Shown here in pieces: positions 8,495 to 16,717 of a stretch of 64,000 bases of DNA. The position numbers and the translations under genes were made by a program. The notes below the pieces were generated by a model, which saw nothing but the letters and a program-made list of their open reading frames with translations, searched no databases and was not told the origin of the DNA. The stretch comes from Acidisarcina sp. (GTDB lineage Bacteria > Acidobacteriota > Terriglobia > Terriglobales > Acidobacteriaceae). Every line of letters starts with the position of its first letter. Positions within the stretch are counted from its first letter, which is position 1. The stretch lies in contig DATLIY010000006.1 in NCBI GenBank assembly GCA_035539175.1, positions 1 through 64,000 of the forward strand. Reading direction: 5' to 3'.

Positions 8495-9595
8495 TCAGAG
8501 AGCCTCGTTTTGAATATCGCAGGTTTCCAGCAGGAAGCCGAGCAGGGTTTTCTCGGCCCAGTAGCCATCGTAGCCCTCGGCGGGCGCAAGAAAAGCGCAA
8601 TGACCGCCATGCTCCGTTTCCACCAGGGTGACGTTCGGGTTGGCCAGCAGGGCGGCGCGCGTCTCCGGCAGCATGCGGATGAAGGGATCGTCGAGGGAGT
8701 GCAGCACCAGGGTCGGCACGGCGATGCCCTCCACAACGCGCGAACTGGCGGCACGGTAGTAGTAGTCCGCGGCACTTTCAAAGCCGGAATAATATGCCGT
8801 GACGCGCTCGTCGAAATCCCACAGAGATCGAACCCCGCTGAGCCTGTCGAGGGAGTAGATCTGCGGAAAGAGGCTGGCCTTGTGGCGAAAGCGTTTCAGC
8901 AGGGCGAGCAGAAATCTCCATTCGTACACACGATTGGGCGGCAGGTGCATCGCAGCGGCGGAGGCTGCCAGATCCATGGCTGGCGAGACGCCGACGACGG
9001 CTTTTAACTGAGGAATGCCGAGGCCGCGCTCTCCGGCCAGCTTCAGCACTAGATTTCCGCCCATGGAATAGCCGATAATCGCCACCGCGCTGAGCCCATG
9101 CTGAGCGACGACGTGCTCCACGACCGCACCTACGTCGCCGGAAAGACCGGAGTGGTAGAGGGTTGGCGAGAGGTGATCGTTGCCGCCGCAGTTGCGCATG
9201 TTCATGCGGACGATGTTGCATCCCGCAGCCCAGGCACGGCCCGCGTTGCCGATGACGTACTGCGAACTGGAAGAGCCCTCCAGCCCATGCACCAGCACCA
9301 CCGTCAGCCGCCGCGAGCGGACCTCCTCCGGCTGCCAGTGGCAATGGCACAATACCTGGCTGCGGGTGGCTGCATCTACCTCGACGTAGAGGCTCTCCGC
9401 AGGCGGCAGATTGAATTCACGGGGGAGAAAATTTCCGGCAATCGTCTGCAGATGCCCATTCGACAGGAAGCGGCGGGGCACAAACTCCTGCAGCCACGTC
9501 AGCGCAGGCGTTACAGGCAATGCCGCGTCTTCGCTCTGGTTTTCGTCGGGGGTACTTTTCATCGGGTGGCTTGAGCCGGAAGGAGTGGATTGCAT
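8495..9595 (-). CDS. YheT-family alpha/beta hydrolase
   Basis: 366 residues of the UPF0017/YheT alpha/beta-hydrolase family (serine esterase-like). Diagnostic pieces are the N-terminal SNGHLQTIAGNF, the oxyanion strand VVLVHGLEGSSSSQY, NMRNCGGN, nucleophile elbow GYSMGGN, acid in LHSLDDPF, and histidine in EHGGHCAFLAP, so the Ser-Asp-His triad looks complete. Physiological substrate is unknown in bacteria; relatives in eukaryotes (ABHD1/3) act on lipids. Coupled to the following 190-residue gene. The first 25 or so residues are poorly conserved; an internal ATG 11 codons in is an alternative start. Confidence 0.9.
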   Translation of the reverse strand: MQSTPSGSSHPMKSTPDENQSEDAALPVTPALTWLQEFVPRRFLSNGHLQTIAGNFLPREFNLPPAESLYVEVDAATRSQVLCHCHWQPEEVRSRRLTVVLVHGLEGSSSSQYVIGNAGRAWAAGCNIVRMNMRNCGGNDHLSPTLYHSGLSGDVGAVVEHVVAQHGLSAVAIIGYSMGGNLVLKLAGERGLGIPQLKAVVGVSPAMDLAASAAAMHLPPNRVYEWRFLLALLKRFRHKASLFPQIYSLDRLSGVRSLWDFDERVTAYYSGFESAADYYYRAASSRVVEGIAVPTLVLHSLDDPFIRMLPETRAALLANPNVTLVETEHGGHCAFLAPAEGYDGYWAEKTLLGFLLETCDIQNEAL

Positions 9596-9719
9596 CTGAG
9601 GGAGAGGCTCCGTGTCACGCGAAACACCTCAACCGAGGCGGGCAGCAAGGAGGATTGCATGGCGCTCCGCGCTTAACTGAGACAAAGCTGACACGCGCAG
9701 TTTCTAAGCTGTTGCGTTT

Positions 9720-9795
9720 TGGGGCGGCTAGTGGGGGTCGAACCCACGACATCCGGTGCCACAGACCGGCGTTCTGCCACTGAACTATAGCCGCC
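9720..9795 (-). tRNA. tRNA-His, anticodon GTG
   Basis: Minus-strand cloverleaf with the extra 5' G (G-1) opposite C73 that marks histidine tRNAs, acceptor GCGGCTA/TAGCCGC, anticodon loop CTGTGGC (GTG), T-arm GGTTCGACC, encoded CCA. Confidence 0.96.
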
Positions 9796-9856
9796 ACATA
9801 TAGACTTAGATTACAGCATCCCCGCCCGGCATGCCAGTGCTGGCGGCAGGATACTC

Positions 9857-10390
9857 GTGGTGAATTTCATGCCCAGACCGCAACAACCCGAAATTCTTCC
9901 TCCAGGCCCCAAGGAAATCGCTCCACGCGTGAAGCGGGGCAGCGGCATCTTTGCGGATGAAAACCTCGACCTGCTGGCGCATGTGCTGGATGACTGGTTT
10001 CGGATTCCCGGCACGTCCATTCGCTTTGGACTCGACGGAATCATCGGCCTGGTCCCGGGGCTGGGAGACGTCATCGCCGGTCTGGCATCCTGCATCATCA
10101 TCGTCGCCGCCTGGTTCCGCGGTATTCCTTACATAGGACTGTTGCGGATGGTGGTCAATCTTGGGCTGGATGTGATCCTCGGCGCCATCCCGTTTCTGGG
10201 AGACGCCTTTGATATTGCCTGGAAGGCGAACCGCAGAAACTATGCGCTACTGATCCGGCATCTGCAGGAGCCGCGACGCCACACCTGGCGCGACTGGGTA
10301 TTCCTGGGATTCATCGGAGTGCTTCTGGCCGCAATCTTCCTGGCGCCTCTGGTAGTGATTCTGCTGCTTGTGCTCTGGCTGCGGCACTAG
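9857..10390 (+). CDS. DUF4112 membrane protein
   Basis: 177 residues. The segment DWFRIPGTSIRFGLDGIIGLVPGLGDVIAGLASCIII followed by PYIGLLRMVVNLGLDVILGAIPFLGDAFDIAWKANRRN is the complete DUF4112 signature, with two repeats of hydrophobic helix plus P-x-L-G-D. A third hydrophobic segment closes the C-terminus (VFLGFIGVLLAAIFLAP). Function of the family is unknown. GTG at 9857 is preferred because GGCAGGA lies 7 bases upstream; ATG 9869 is possible. It sits between tRNA-His and tRNA-Pro. Confidence 0.88.
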   Translation: MVNFMPRPQQPEILPPGPKEIAPRVKRGSGIFADENLDLLAHVLDDWFRIPGTSIRFGLDGIIGLVPGLGDVIAGLASCIIIVAAWFRGIPYIGLLRMVVNLGLDVILGAIPFLGDAFDIAWKANRRNYALLIRHLQEPRRHTWRDWVFLGFIGVLLAAIFLAPLVVILLLVLWLRH

Positions 10391-10510
10391 CCGGATTCGA
10401 GAACTGCGAAGGCACTTGAGCGGCAAAGACCGCAGGATGAGGTGGACTTGCGTTCCCATCTCCAGGATAGGGTCCAGGATAGGCCCGGCCTGCGATACAA
10501 TCTTGGAAGT

Positions 10511-10587
10511 CGGGGCGTAGCGCAGTCTGGTAGCGCATCTGCTTTGGGAGCAGAGGGTCGGGGGTTCGAATCCCTCCGCCCCGACCA
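10511..10587 (+). tRNA. tRNA-Pro, anticodon TGG
   Basis: 77-nt cloverleaf: acceptor CGGGGCG/CGCCCCG, D-arm with GTCTGGTAGCGC, anticodon stem TCTGC/GCAGA with loop TTTGGGA (TGG), T-arm GGGTTCGAATCCC, discriminator A and encoded CCA. Confidence 0.97.
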
Positions 10588-10726
10588 GTCGGATCTCCCA
10601 CACAAAACCACCCATCCCATCCATCCAGCTTCCCCAATCAGATTTCGAGTGATCAACAGTGGGGGTTTCTGCCCGGCTACGGCAGACGGGCTCGATCTCT
10701 TTACACTGGAGATAAAGGAGAGGCTT

Positions 10727-10855
10727 ATGAGCGATGGCCGCGAGGAGCGCGAAGAGCGGGAGAAGCGCCGCGAGCTGGAAAAGCGCGAGAACCGCGAGGA
10801 TCGAATCAACCGTGACGACGTAGATAGGTGGGAGCCGGAGCGGGGCGATTCCTGA
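10727..10855 (+). CDS. 42-residue highly charged small protein
   Basis: MSDGREEREEREKRREL and onward is almost entirely Glu, Arg, Lys and Asp with heptad-like spacing, so it is probably a single charged helix; it ends WEPERGDS. A strong GGAGATAAAGGAGAGG ribosome site lies just upstream of the ATG, which is the main reason to call it. Downstream of tRNA-Pro. No known family; function unknown. Confidence 0.55.
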   Translation: MSDGREEREEREKRRELEKRENREDRINRDDVDRWEPERGDS

Positions 10856-10970
10856 GATGTCAGGATGCTGTCGGGAGGGGTACGGCTCGCGAGGGCTGGC
10901 AAACCTGCGGTCAAGCAGCAAGCCTAACCGAATCAGATAGATCCGAAGACTGTTGATCCGAAGCTTTCGG

Positions 10971-11102
10971 CTATCCGCGGCCCAGGCGCGCGGCCCACTG
11001 GCGTTCGACCGGATAGAGACGATGCTCCAGAAGGACCCCCACGAGAAACGGCGCAACGATCGCCACGATTATCGCTGCCCAATCCAATATCGATAGGAAC
11101 AT
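10971..11102 (-). CDS. 43-residue single-pass membrane peptide
   Basis: MFLSILDWAAIIVAIVAPFLVGVLL forms one strong membrane helix followed by a short charged tail (EHRLYPVERQWAARLGRG). A G-rich ribosome site (GGGGGGAAT) is adjacent to the ATG. Longer forms starting further upstream exist in frame but lack a site. Function unknown; could be a small toxin-like or stabilising membrane peptide, without evidence for either. Confidence 0.4.
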   Translation of the reverse strand: MFLSILDWAAIIVAIVAPFLVGVLLEHRLYPVERQWAARLGRG

Positions 11103-11275
11103 ATTCCCCCCAACTCGGCACTCGAGAACCGTCAGAAAGATTTCGCTTCCAAAACAAGGCATTCTTCCTTCCAAATGCCACGCTGCATTGTGGAAGAATG
11201 CACTGATTTTGACGAAAGCGCACTAAAAAAGTTGTACGGCAGAGTTTGGGGTATCAAAAAAGCTAAGCGGTCAGA

Positions 11276-11470
11276 TTAAGAGGGTTTTCCGCTCGCGTGT
11301 TTTTCTCTAACATCCTGATTCCACAGCGCCAGCACTTTTTCCGGACAATTGTGCTCCGATTCGATTTCGGCTAACTCGGCCTCGGTCGGAACCGCGGAAC
11401 CTACTGTCATAAAGCAGTACAGGCAGCGGGTATTATAGGTGCCATTTTCATTCTGGGTACGGCTGTACAT
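11276..11470 (-). CDS. Small putative zinc-binding protein
   Basis: 64 residues from the ATG at 11470. It has a C-x2-C (RCLYC) and, about 30 residues on, an H-x-C (SEHNC), a spacing compatible with one structural zinc. The central FMTVGSAVPTEAELAEIE looks like strand-helix. Small proteins of this shape recur in Acidobacteria as I remember them, but I cannot name a family. A longer TTG start at 11524 lacks a ribosome site. Confidence 0.5.
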   Translation of the reverse strand: MYSRTQNENGTYNTRCLYCFMTVGSAVPTEAELAEIESEHNCPEKVLALWNQDVREKHASGKPS

Positions 11471-11650
11471 TCTACAGATGTTACGGACTATACGACATCT
11501 CGCGGTGTGATCTGGATCACTCAAATAAGTGATTAGGCGTTACTCTCTCGTGGGATCGTTGATCGGTGGGGAGGTATACAGAAAAGCCAGATGGAAGGGA
11601 ACGGCGCGGCTGGTGTATGCAGCCGCGCCGGTTGTATGCCTTGGCTGAGG

Positions 11651-11947
11651 TTAGGGTTGGGGTGCGGGTTCGGGTTGGGGCGTGGTGCTCTGTTCTACCT
11701 TTTCCGCCCCGCGTCTGGTGGCCCCGGCAGTCTTGTGCGCGGCTTTACGTGCGGCGCGTTTGGTCTTGTGCGCGGCATGGCGGGTGCCCTTGCTGACCGC
11801 GTGTCCGGTGTCCTGCGCTGCGCTCTTCGTCTCTGAGCCGGCAGCCTTCATATCCTGCGTGGCGGTGGTTTGTGCCGTAGCGGCAAGCGTGGCTCCCAGC
11901 AGGAGCGATCCAGCCAGAACGACGGAAGCAAAGCGATTTCGAATCAT
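11651..11947 (-). CDS. Secreted Lys/Ala-rich small protein
   Basis: 98 residues with a clear Sec signal peptide (MIRNRFASVVLAGSLLLGATLAATAQ). The mature part is strongly basic, made of Ala-Lys-His-Arg repeats (HAAHKTKRAARKAAHKT), and ends in a Pro-rich tail. An AGGAAAT ribosome site supports the start. Histone-H1-like low complexity; function unknown, perhaps cell-envelope or polyanion binding. Confidence 0.7.
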   Translation of the reverse strand: MIRNRFASVVLAGSLLLGATLAATAQTTATQDMKAAGSETKSAAQDTGHAVSKGTRHAAHKTKRAARKAAHKTAGATRRGAEKVEQSTTPQPEPAPQP

Positions 11948-12076
11948 GATTTCCTCATAGTCGCGGTGTGAGAATGTGGCTCGAGAGTGAGATTCCTCCC
12001 CCGCCGCTTGAGTTGTAGCGGGGGAGGCTGATTCTCGTCTGGTGCAAAGGCAGCCTCTAGATTCGAAAAGCGTTTG

Positions 12077-14689
12077 TTATTGCTTTGCCAGCCAATCCCG
12101 CAGATTTTTCTGTTGTCCGGCTTGCAGGTCGATACAGTCGTTGATCTGGTTCCGGGTGCGATCGATAGATCGTTCGGTTGCCGGGAGCGGGTGCGACGCG
12201 AAAAACCCGAGGACCTGGTCGCGCCGTTCCGCTGTACAGAAGCTCCCGGTAGCCCCGATCAGGCGTGCACCCGAGCCGATCGTGGTCTGCGCCTTTACCT
12301 TGTCCCAGTTTTGCTGGACATACTGCCAGGCCAGTTCCTGGGTCTCGCGGTTGCTGAGCATGGACCCAATCAGCGCAATGGAGTCCTGATTCCTGACCTT
12401 GCCGGATACGGCGTAATCCAGGGTTTGCTTTTCGATCGAGGGATTTCGGAAGCGAGCCAGAGCGTAGAGCGCGCCGGTGGCAATCTCCGGGTTGATGGAG
12501 GTGGCGCTCACCGTCTGCAGTTGCTGGTAGAGCGCGTCGTCGCCATTGGTTGCGGCGATGCGCAGGGCCGCATGCGCCAGCGTGGCATCCACCGATGAGG
12601 AGTTCTCGAGGTATTGCCCGGTCATCTTCTTTGCCTCGGCGATTACCTGCGGATCCTTGCCGACGGAGCCCAGAAGAGTGAAGAGAACTGCGCGCAACTC
12701 TCTCCGCTCGGGGGTATCGGAGGTGGAAGGGGCGCCCAGCCTTTGCAGCGCAGGACTGAAGATCTTGCGAACCCATGCAGAAAGCGCCTCGCGCTCGCTC
12801 TCCGTTGCGATGCGCGTATCGATGGCGGCGATTCCGCCAGCGGCGCTCCCCAGAACCGTTGCGCTGTCGTCATCCCTTATGGCGGAGACCAGGTCAAGAT
12901 ACGAGCCTACGGTTGCCTTCTCCGCACGCACCTTGGCCCATTGGTCGCCCAGCAGGCTGATGCGCTCCTCCGGGTGGAGGGAGGTTACGTTGCTCACGAG
13001 CTTCTGGTAGGCGTCGTCGGGATAGCTGGCTCGATAGTATCCCTTGCCTCCTGCATTCGCGTAAAGGAACGGGGCCTGCGGCAGAGTCAGACTTTGCTGT
13101 GCGTTCGAGAGAACGGTGCAGACCGGCGCGCCGGAGCCATCGCCCGCCTTCAGACATACAGGCAAGGTCCACGTTTGCGATGTCTTTGCATCGACCTTGG
13201 GGCTGAGGAAGAAGCGCTGCTGGCTGACCTCGACCTTGTTGCCCTGAGGCTCTCCAAAGGTCAGGATGGGCTCGCCCGGCTGTGCCACGAGGCTGCTCAT
13301 GATTTTATCTACAGGTTTATGGCTGACAGCCGTCTGCGCATTCCAGAAATCTTCCGCGGTGGCATTGCCATAGAGGTGCGCCGCAAGGTAGTTGTGGACG
13401 CCCTGCCTGAAGGTCTCCTCGCCGATGTAGTTCTCTACCATGAGCAGGACCGCTCCGGCCTTGCCATAGGTGATTCCGTCGAACATCTGGTTGATATCGT
13501 CGGGTGTATCGGCTTTGGCGCGGATGGTGCGGGTGGTGCGTTGTGCATCCAGATTGAGCGTGCCATCCAGTTCGGCGGCAACCATCTCGGAGATCTTCCA
13601 CTCCGGCTTCCATTGTTCCAGGGGCTTGTTTTCCATCCAGGTAGCAAAGCCTTCATTGAGCCACAGGTTGTCCCACCACTGCATGGTTACCATGTCGCCG
13701 AACCACTGGTGCGCCATCTCATGCGCAACCACCAGGGCGACATTTCTCCTGGCGTCTACGGAGGCTGTCTTTTCGTCGAGCAGCAGGTCCGTTTCGCGAT
13801 AGGTGATGGCTCCGAAGTTCTCCATTGCGCCGGCCTCAAAGTCGGGCAGCGCGATCATATCGAGCTTGGGCATCGGATACTTGATTCCGAAATATTCGTT
13901 GTAGTAGTGGAGGATGTATTCGGCGGAGGTGACTGCGAATTTCCCCAGTTCCACCTTGTCAGGAGTGGCGCAGGCGCGGATAGGAACTCCGTCACTTTGG
14001 CCGGAGACGCACTGAAAATCCCCCACAAGGAAGGCCACCAGGTACGTCGACATTTTCGGAGTGGTGGCAAAGTGCAGGGTATGCTGGCTGGCAGCGGGTC
14101 CGGGCGTGTCGCTTAGGAGATTCGTGTTCGAGATCGCCGTGTCGCCCTTATCCACTACCAGCGTGATGTCGAAGGTAGCTTTGTCGGCAGGCTCGTCGAA
14201 GCAGGGGAAGGCCCGCCGCGCGTCGGTCGACTCAAATTGCGTCACCGCGTAGTTGCGCTTTTTGGTCTTTGAAAGGTAGAAGCCGCGCAATTGGCCGTTC
14301 AGGATGCCGGTGTAGCGTATCTCCAGCGTGTGCCGCCCCGCGGGAAGAGTATGAGGAAACTTCAGCGTGGCCTGCTGTTTCTTCTCATCCAGAGTGACTG
14401 CGGCCTTCAGGGTTTTGCCATCCACCTGGGTCGAGGCGTCGAGAAAGTGAATCTCCAGCGCGTTCAGGGTAATGGCATCGAGAGGCCGGGCCAGCTCGAC
14501 GTCAATTTTTTCCTGTCCGGCAAAGGTGGCCGTCTTAAGGTTGGGCGTGAGCGCGAGCGAGTAATGCTGCGGCACCACATCCGGCGACAACCTTTGCGCA
14601 TGCGATAGCGGTTGACCCGCGGCGAGGAGCGAAAAGCCTGCAAAACCGGCCAGCAGGCCGCGCTGAAGAGGGGATGAAAAAAAGCGCAT
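12077..14689 (-). CDS. M1-family metallo-aminopeptidase, secreted
   Basis: 870 residues from the ATG that begins a signal peptide (MRFFSSPLQRGLLAGFAGFSLLAAGQPLSHAQ); a longer in-frame start has no signal sequence and no obvious site. This zinc exopeptidase removes N-terminal residues from peptides. The exopeptidase motif GAMENFG lies near residue 290, and HEMAHQWFGD (H323, H327) with the distal glutamate in WLNEGFATW completes the gluzincin zinc site. The C-terminal third is an ERAP1-like helical domain. Architecture matches PepN/ERAP-type M1 enzymes with a bacterial exported form. Located upstream of glk on the same strand but 150 bp away. Confidence 0.93.
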   Translation of the reverse strand: MRFFSSPLQRGLLAGFAGFSLLAAGQPLSHAQRLSPDVVPQHYSLALTPNLKTATFAGQEKIDVELARPLDAITLNALEIHFLDASTQVDGKTLKAAVTLDEKKQQATLKFPHTLPAGRHTLEIRYTGILNGQLRGFYLSKTKKRNYAVTQFESTDARRAFPCFDEPADKATFDITLVVDKGDTAISNTNLLSDTPGPAASQHTLHFATTPKMSTYLVAFLVGDFQCVSGQSDGVPIRACATPDKVELGKFAVTSAEYILHYYNEYFGIKYPMPKLDMIALPDFEAGAMENFGAITYRETDLLLDEKTASVDARRNVALVVAHEMAHQWFGDMVTMQWWDNLWLNEGFATWMENKPLEQWKPEWKISEMVAAELDGTLNLDAQRTTRTIRAKADTPDDINQMFDGITYGKAGAVLLMVENYIGEETFRQGVHNYLAAHLYGNATAEDFWNAQTAVSHKPVDKIMSSLVAQPGEPILTFGEPQGNKVEVSQQRFFLSPKVDAKTSQTWTLPVCLKAGDGSGAPVCTVLSNAQQSLTLPQAPFLYANAGGKGYYRASYPDDAYQKLVSNVTSLHPEERISLLGDQWAKVRAEKATVGSYLDLVSAIRDDDSATVLGSAAGGIAAIDTRIATESEREALSAWVRKIFSPALQRLGAPSTSDTPERRELRAVLFTLLGSVGKDPQVIAEAKKMTGQYLENSSSVDATLAHAALRIAATNGDDALYQQLQTVSATSINPEIATGALYALARFRNPSIEKQTLDYAVSGKVRNQDSIALIGSMLSNRETQELAWQYVQQNWDKVKAQTTIGSGARLIGATGSFCTAERRDQVLGFFASHPLPATERSIDRTRNQINDCIDLQAGQQKNLRDWLAKQ

Positions 14690-14838
14690 GAAGAAGAGTT
14701 CCTTGATCCCAGAAGTCCTGGCAGTCACAACCTGAGGCGGGCGACCAGCATCGACCACGATAACGCAAATGCGCGCCGATTACACGGGCGGCAGCTGTCG
14801 GGGACTGCCGCCACCTGACTGGGTAGGGTTCAAAGGCA

Positions 14839-15876
14839 CTAGGACGCGTGGATGGAGGCGGCCCTGGCCGAACGTCCGGAGATTTCAGCGGCACGCGCCT
14901 CGGCATACGCTGCCGCACCCATCAGCGCGGCGCGGCTCTCGAGGATAATGCGCACCGGCATCTGCTTCAGTAGTCCGCTGAGCCGTCCCTTATCCAGAAA
15001 GGCTTTCATGAAGAGGCCCGACTCCATCTTGGGAAGGATGCGCGGAGCGACGCCGCCGCCGAGGTAGACGCCTCCAACGGAAAGAGCCTTCAGGGCCAGG
15101 TTGCCTGCCTCCGCGCCATAGGCGGAGACAAACATATCGAGGGCGCGCGAGCAGAGCTCGTTGCTTCCGGCCACGCCCAGCTCGCCGATCACGGCATTGG
15201 GATCTTCCACCTTCATGCGGTCGCGCAGCCATGTGGGCTCTTGCATTCCTTTGGCGTCGCGCAGAAATTCGTAGATGTTCGTGATGCCCATGCCGGAGAC
15301 GACGCGCTCAAAGCTGACGCGGCCCTTGTACCTGGCTCGCAGATAGCGGAACAGCTCAATCTCCTCGTCATCGCGGGCCGCAAAGTCGCAGTGGCCGCCC
15401 TCCGAAGGCATGGGAACATGCACCTTGCCATTCCACACCAGGATGGCCTGCCCCAGGCCGGTGCCGGCGGAGATGAGCCCGCGGTTGCCGACCTGGCTGG
15501 TGTCGCCCTCGCTTAGAACGTAAATCTGTTCCGGCGAGAGTTCGGGGACTCCGTAACCATTCGCCTCGAGATCGTTGATCAGGAACAGCTGCTCAATCTT
15601 CAGGTTCTGTGCGAGCGTACGGCTGTCGAGCGTCCATGGCAGATTGGTCAGCTTCAACCTGCCGTCGCGGACTGGTCCGGGGACACCGAAGCACGCAGCG
15701 GTAATTTCCTCGCCAGAATTTGTGCCCTTGGCAAGGAACTTTCTGACGATATCCTCCAGGCCGGAGTACTCCCGCGCTTGATACTTCTCGTCGCGCACGT
15801 GCTCCAGCCTGCCTTCGTCAAAGTCATAGAGCGCAAGGTGAACCTTGGTGCCGCCTACATCGCCAGCTAAAATCAT
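14839..15876 (-). CDS. glk: Glucokinase
   Basis: 345 residues, glucokinase family of the hexokinase fold (not ROK). Phosphorylates glucose with ATP to glucose 6-phosphate. ATP loop GDVGGTK (5-11), sugar-site NDLEANGYG, second phosphate loop SAGTGLGQAI and EGGHCDFA are visible. Its start overlaps the pgl stop by 4 bp (ATGA), so it is the last gene of the tkt-rpiB-HAD-zwf-pgl-glk block and translationally coupled to pgl. It would feed glucose directly into Zwf. Confidence 0.95.
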   Translation of the reverse strand: MILAGDVGGTKVHLALYDFDEGRLEHVRDEKYQAREYSGLEDIVRKFLAKGTNSGEEITAACFGVPGPVRDGRLKLTNLPWTLDSRTLAQNLKIEQLFLINDLEANGYGVPELSPEQIYVLSEGDTSQVGNRGLISAGTGLGQAILVWNGKVHVPMPSEGGHCDFAARDDEEIELFRYLRARYKGRVSFERVVSGMGITNIYEFLRDAKGMQEPTWLRDRMKVEDPNAVIGELGVAGSNELCSRALDMFVSAYGAEAGNLALKALSVGGVYLGGGVAPRILPKMESGLFMKAFLDKGRLSGLLKQMPVRIILESRAALMGAAAYAEARAAEISGRSARAASIHAS

Positions 15877-16676
15877 CGAGTCTTCTCCAACCTGCCGAAA
15901 CCTTCCGCTCCCGGCGGAGGCAGTTGTGCCGCCGCGGTGCTGTCCAGCAGCATGGTCAGTTTACCGCTCACCGGCCGGATCAGCTGAGTTGGCAGAGACT
16001 CCGGATCGAATGGCCCCTGCAGAACGCGCGCCAGCACCGCCGCTTTGTCCGCTCCCTGGATCAGAAAAAAGACATCGCGCGCCTGGTTGATTACCGGCCA
16101 GGTGAGGGTGATTCTCCAGGTGTCTTTCTGCGGAACATGGTTTGCTACGGCAATGCGGCCCAGGGCATCGATGGCCTCGGTGTGGGGAAAGAGGGAAGCG
16201 GTGTGGCCGTCGTCGCCCATGCCCAGCGTAACGACGTCGAACCGGGGCAATTCGGCCCCTTCCAGCCGGAAGCGCATGCGGATCTGCGATTCGTATTTCG
16301 CTGCGGCTTCTTCAGTGTCGAGTTCGCCCTGCATGCGAACCACCTGTTCCGGCTTGAGCGGAACCTGGTCCAGCAGAGCTTCGCGGACCATCCGATAGTT
16401 GCTCTCGGCGTGGTCGGGAGGCACCGTGCGCTCATCGACAAAATACAGTTCCAAGCTTTGCCATGGCACGCGAGCGCGATATTCCGCTTTGGGGTCGGCG
16501 AGTAGCTCCAGCATCCGCCGCGGTGTGTTTCCACCGGAGATCGCGATGCGTGCCATACCGCGCGCGCTGACAGCCTGCTCAATCTGCTCGACCAGGCGCA
16601 GAGCAGCGTGGCGGGCGAGCGAGTCGGCATCCGGGTAAACAAAATAGAGTACTTCGGTCGTTCGTGACATTCCCAT
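15873..16676 (-). CDS. pgl: 6-Phosphogluconolactonase (DevB type)
   Basis: 267 residues; hydrolyses 6-phosphogluconolactone produced by Zwf. The ISGGNTPRRML loop near the N-terminus and GMGDDGHTASLFPHT are the characteristic motifs of the glucosamine-6-phosphate-isomerase-like fold. 41 bp downstream of zwf and overlapping glk by 4 bp. A second ATG two codons in (MSRTTE) is an equally good start. Confidence 0.95.
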   Translation of the reverse strand: MGMSRTTEVLYFVYPDADSLARHAALRLVEQIEQAVSARGMARIAISGGNTPRRMLELLADPKAEYRARVPWQSLELYFVDERTVPPDHAESNYRMVREALLDQVPLKPEQVVRMQGELDTEEAAAKYESQIRMRFRLEGAELPRFDVVTLGMGDDGHTASLFPHTEAIDALGRIAVANHVPQKDTWRITLTWPVINQARDVFFLIQGADKAAVLARVLQGPFDPESLPTQLIRPVSGKLTMLLDSTAAAQLPPPGAEGFGRLEKTR

Positions 16677-16717
16677 CCGTTCTGTAAAGCACTAAGTCTG
16701 GAGCGCGGCGCTCGGCG

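Noticed and set aside
10442-10726. N-terminal extension of the small charged protein across tRNA-Pro
   Set aside because: The reading frame simply runs through a tRNA gene; the real start with a ribosome site is at 10727.
11650-11690. Telomere-like GGGTTGGGG repeats
   Set aside because: They are the antisense of the Pro/Glu/Gln-rich end codons of the secreted basic protein.
12614-14116. 500-residue plus-strand frame opposite the M1 aminopeptidase
   Set aside because: Antisense to GAMEN and HExxH coding sequence; no recognisable domain.
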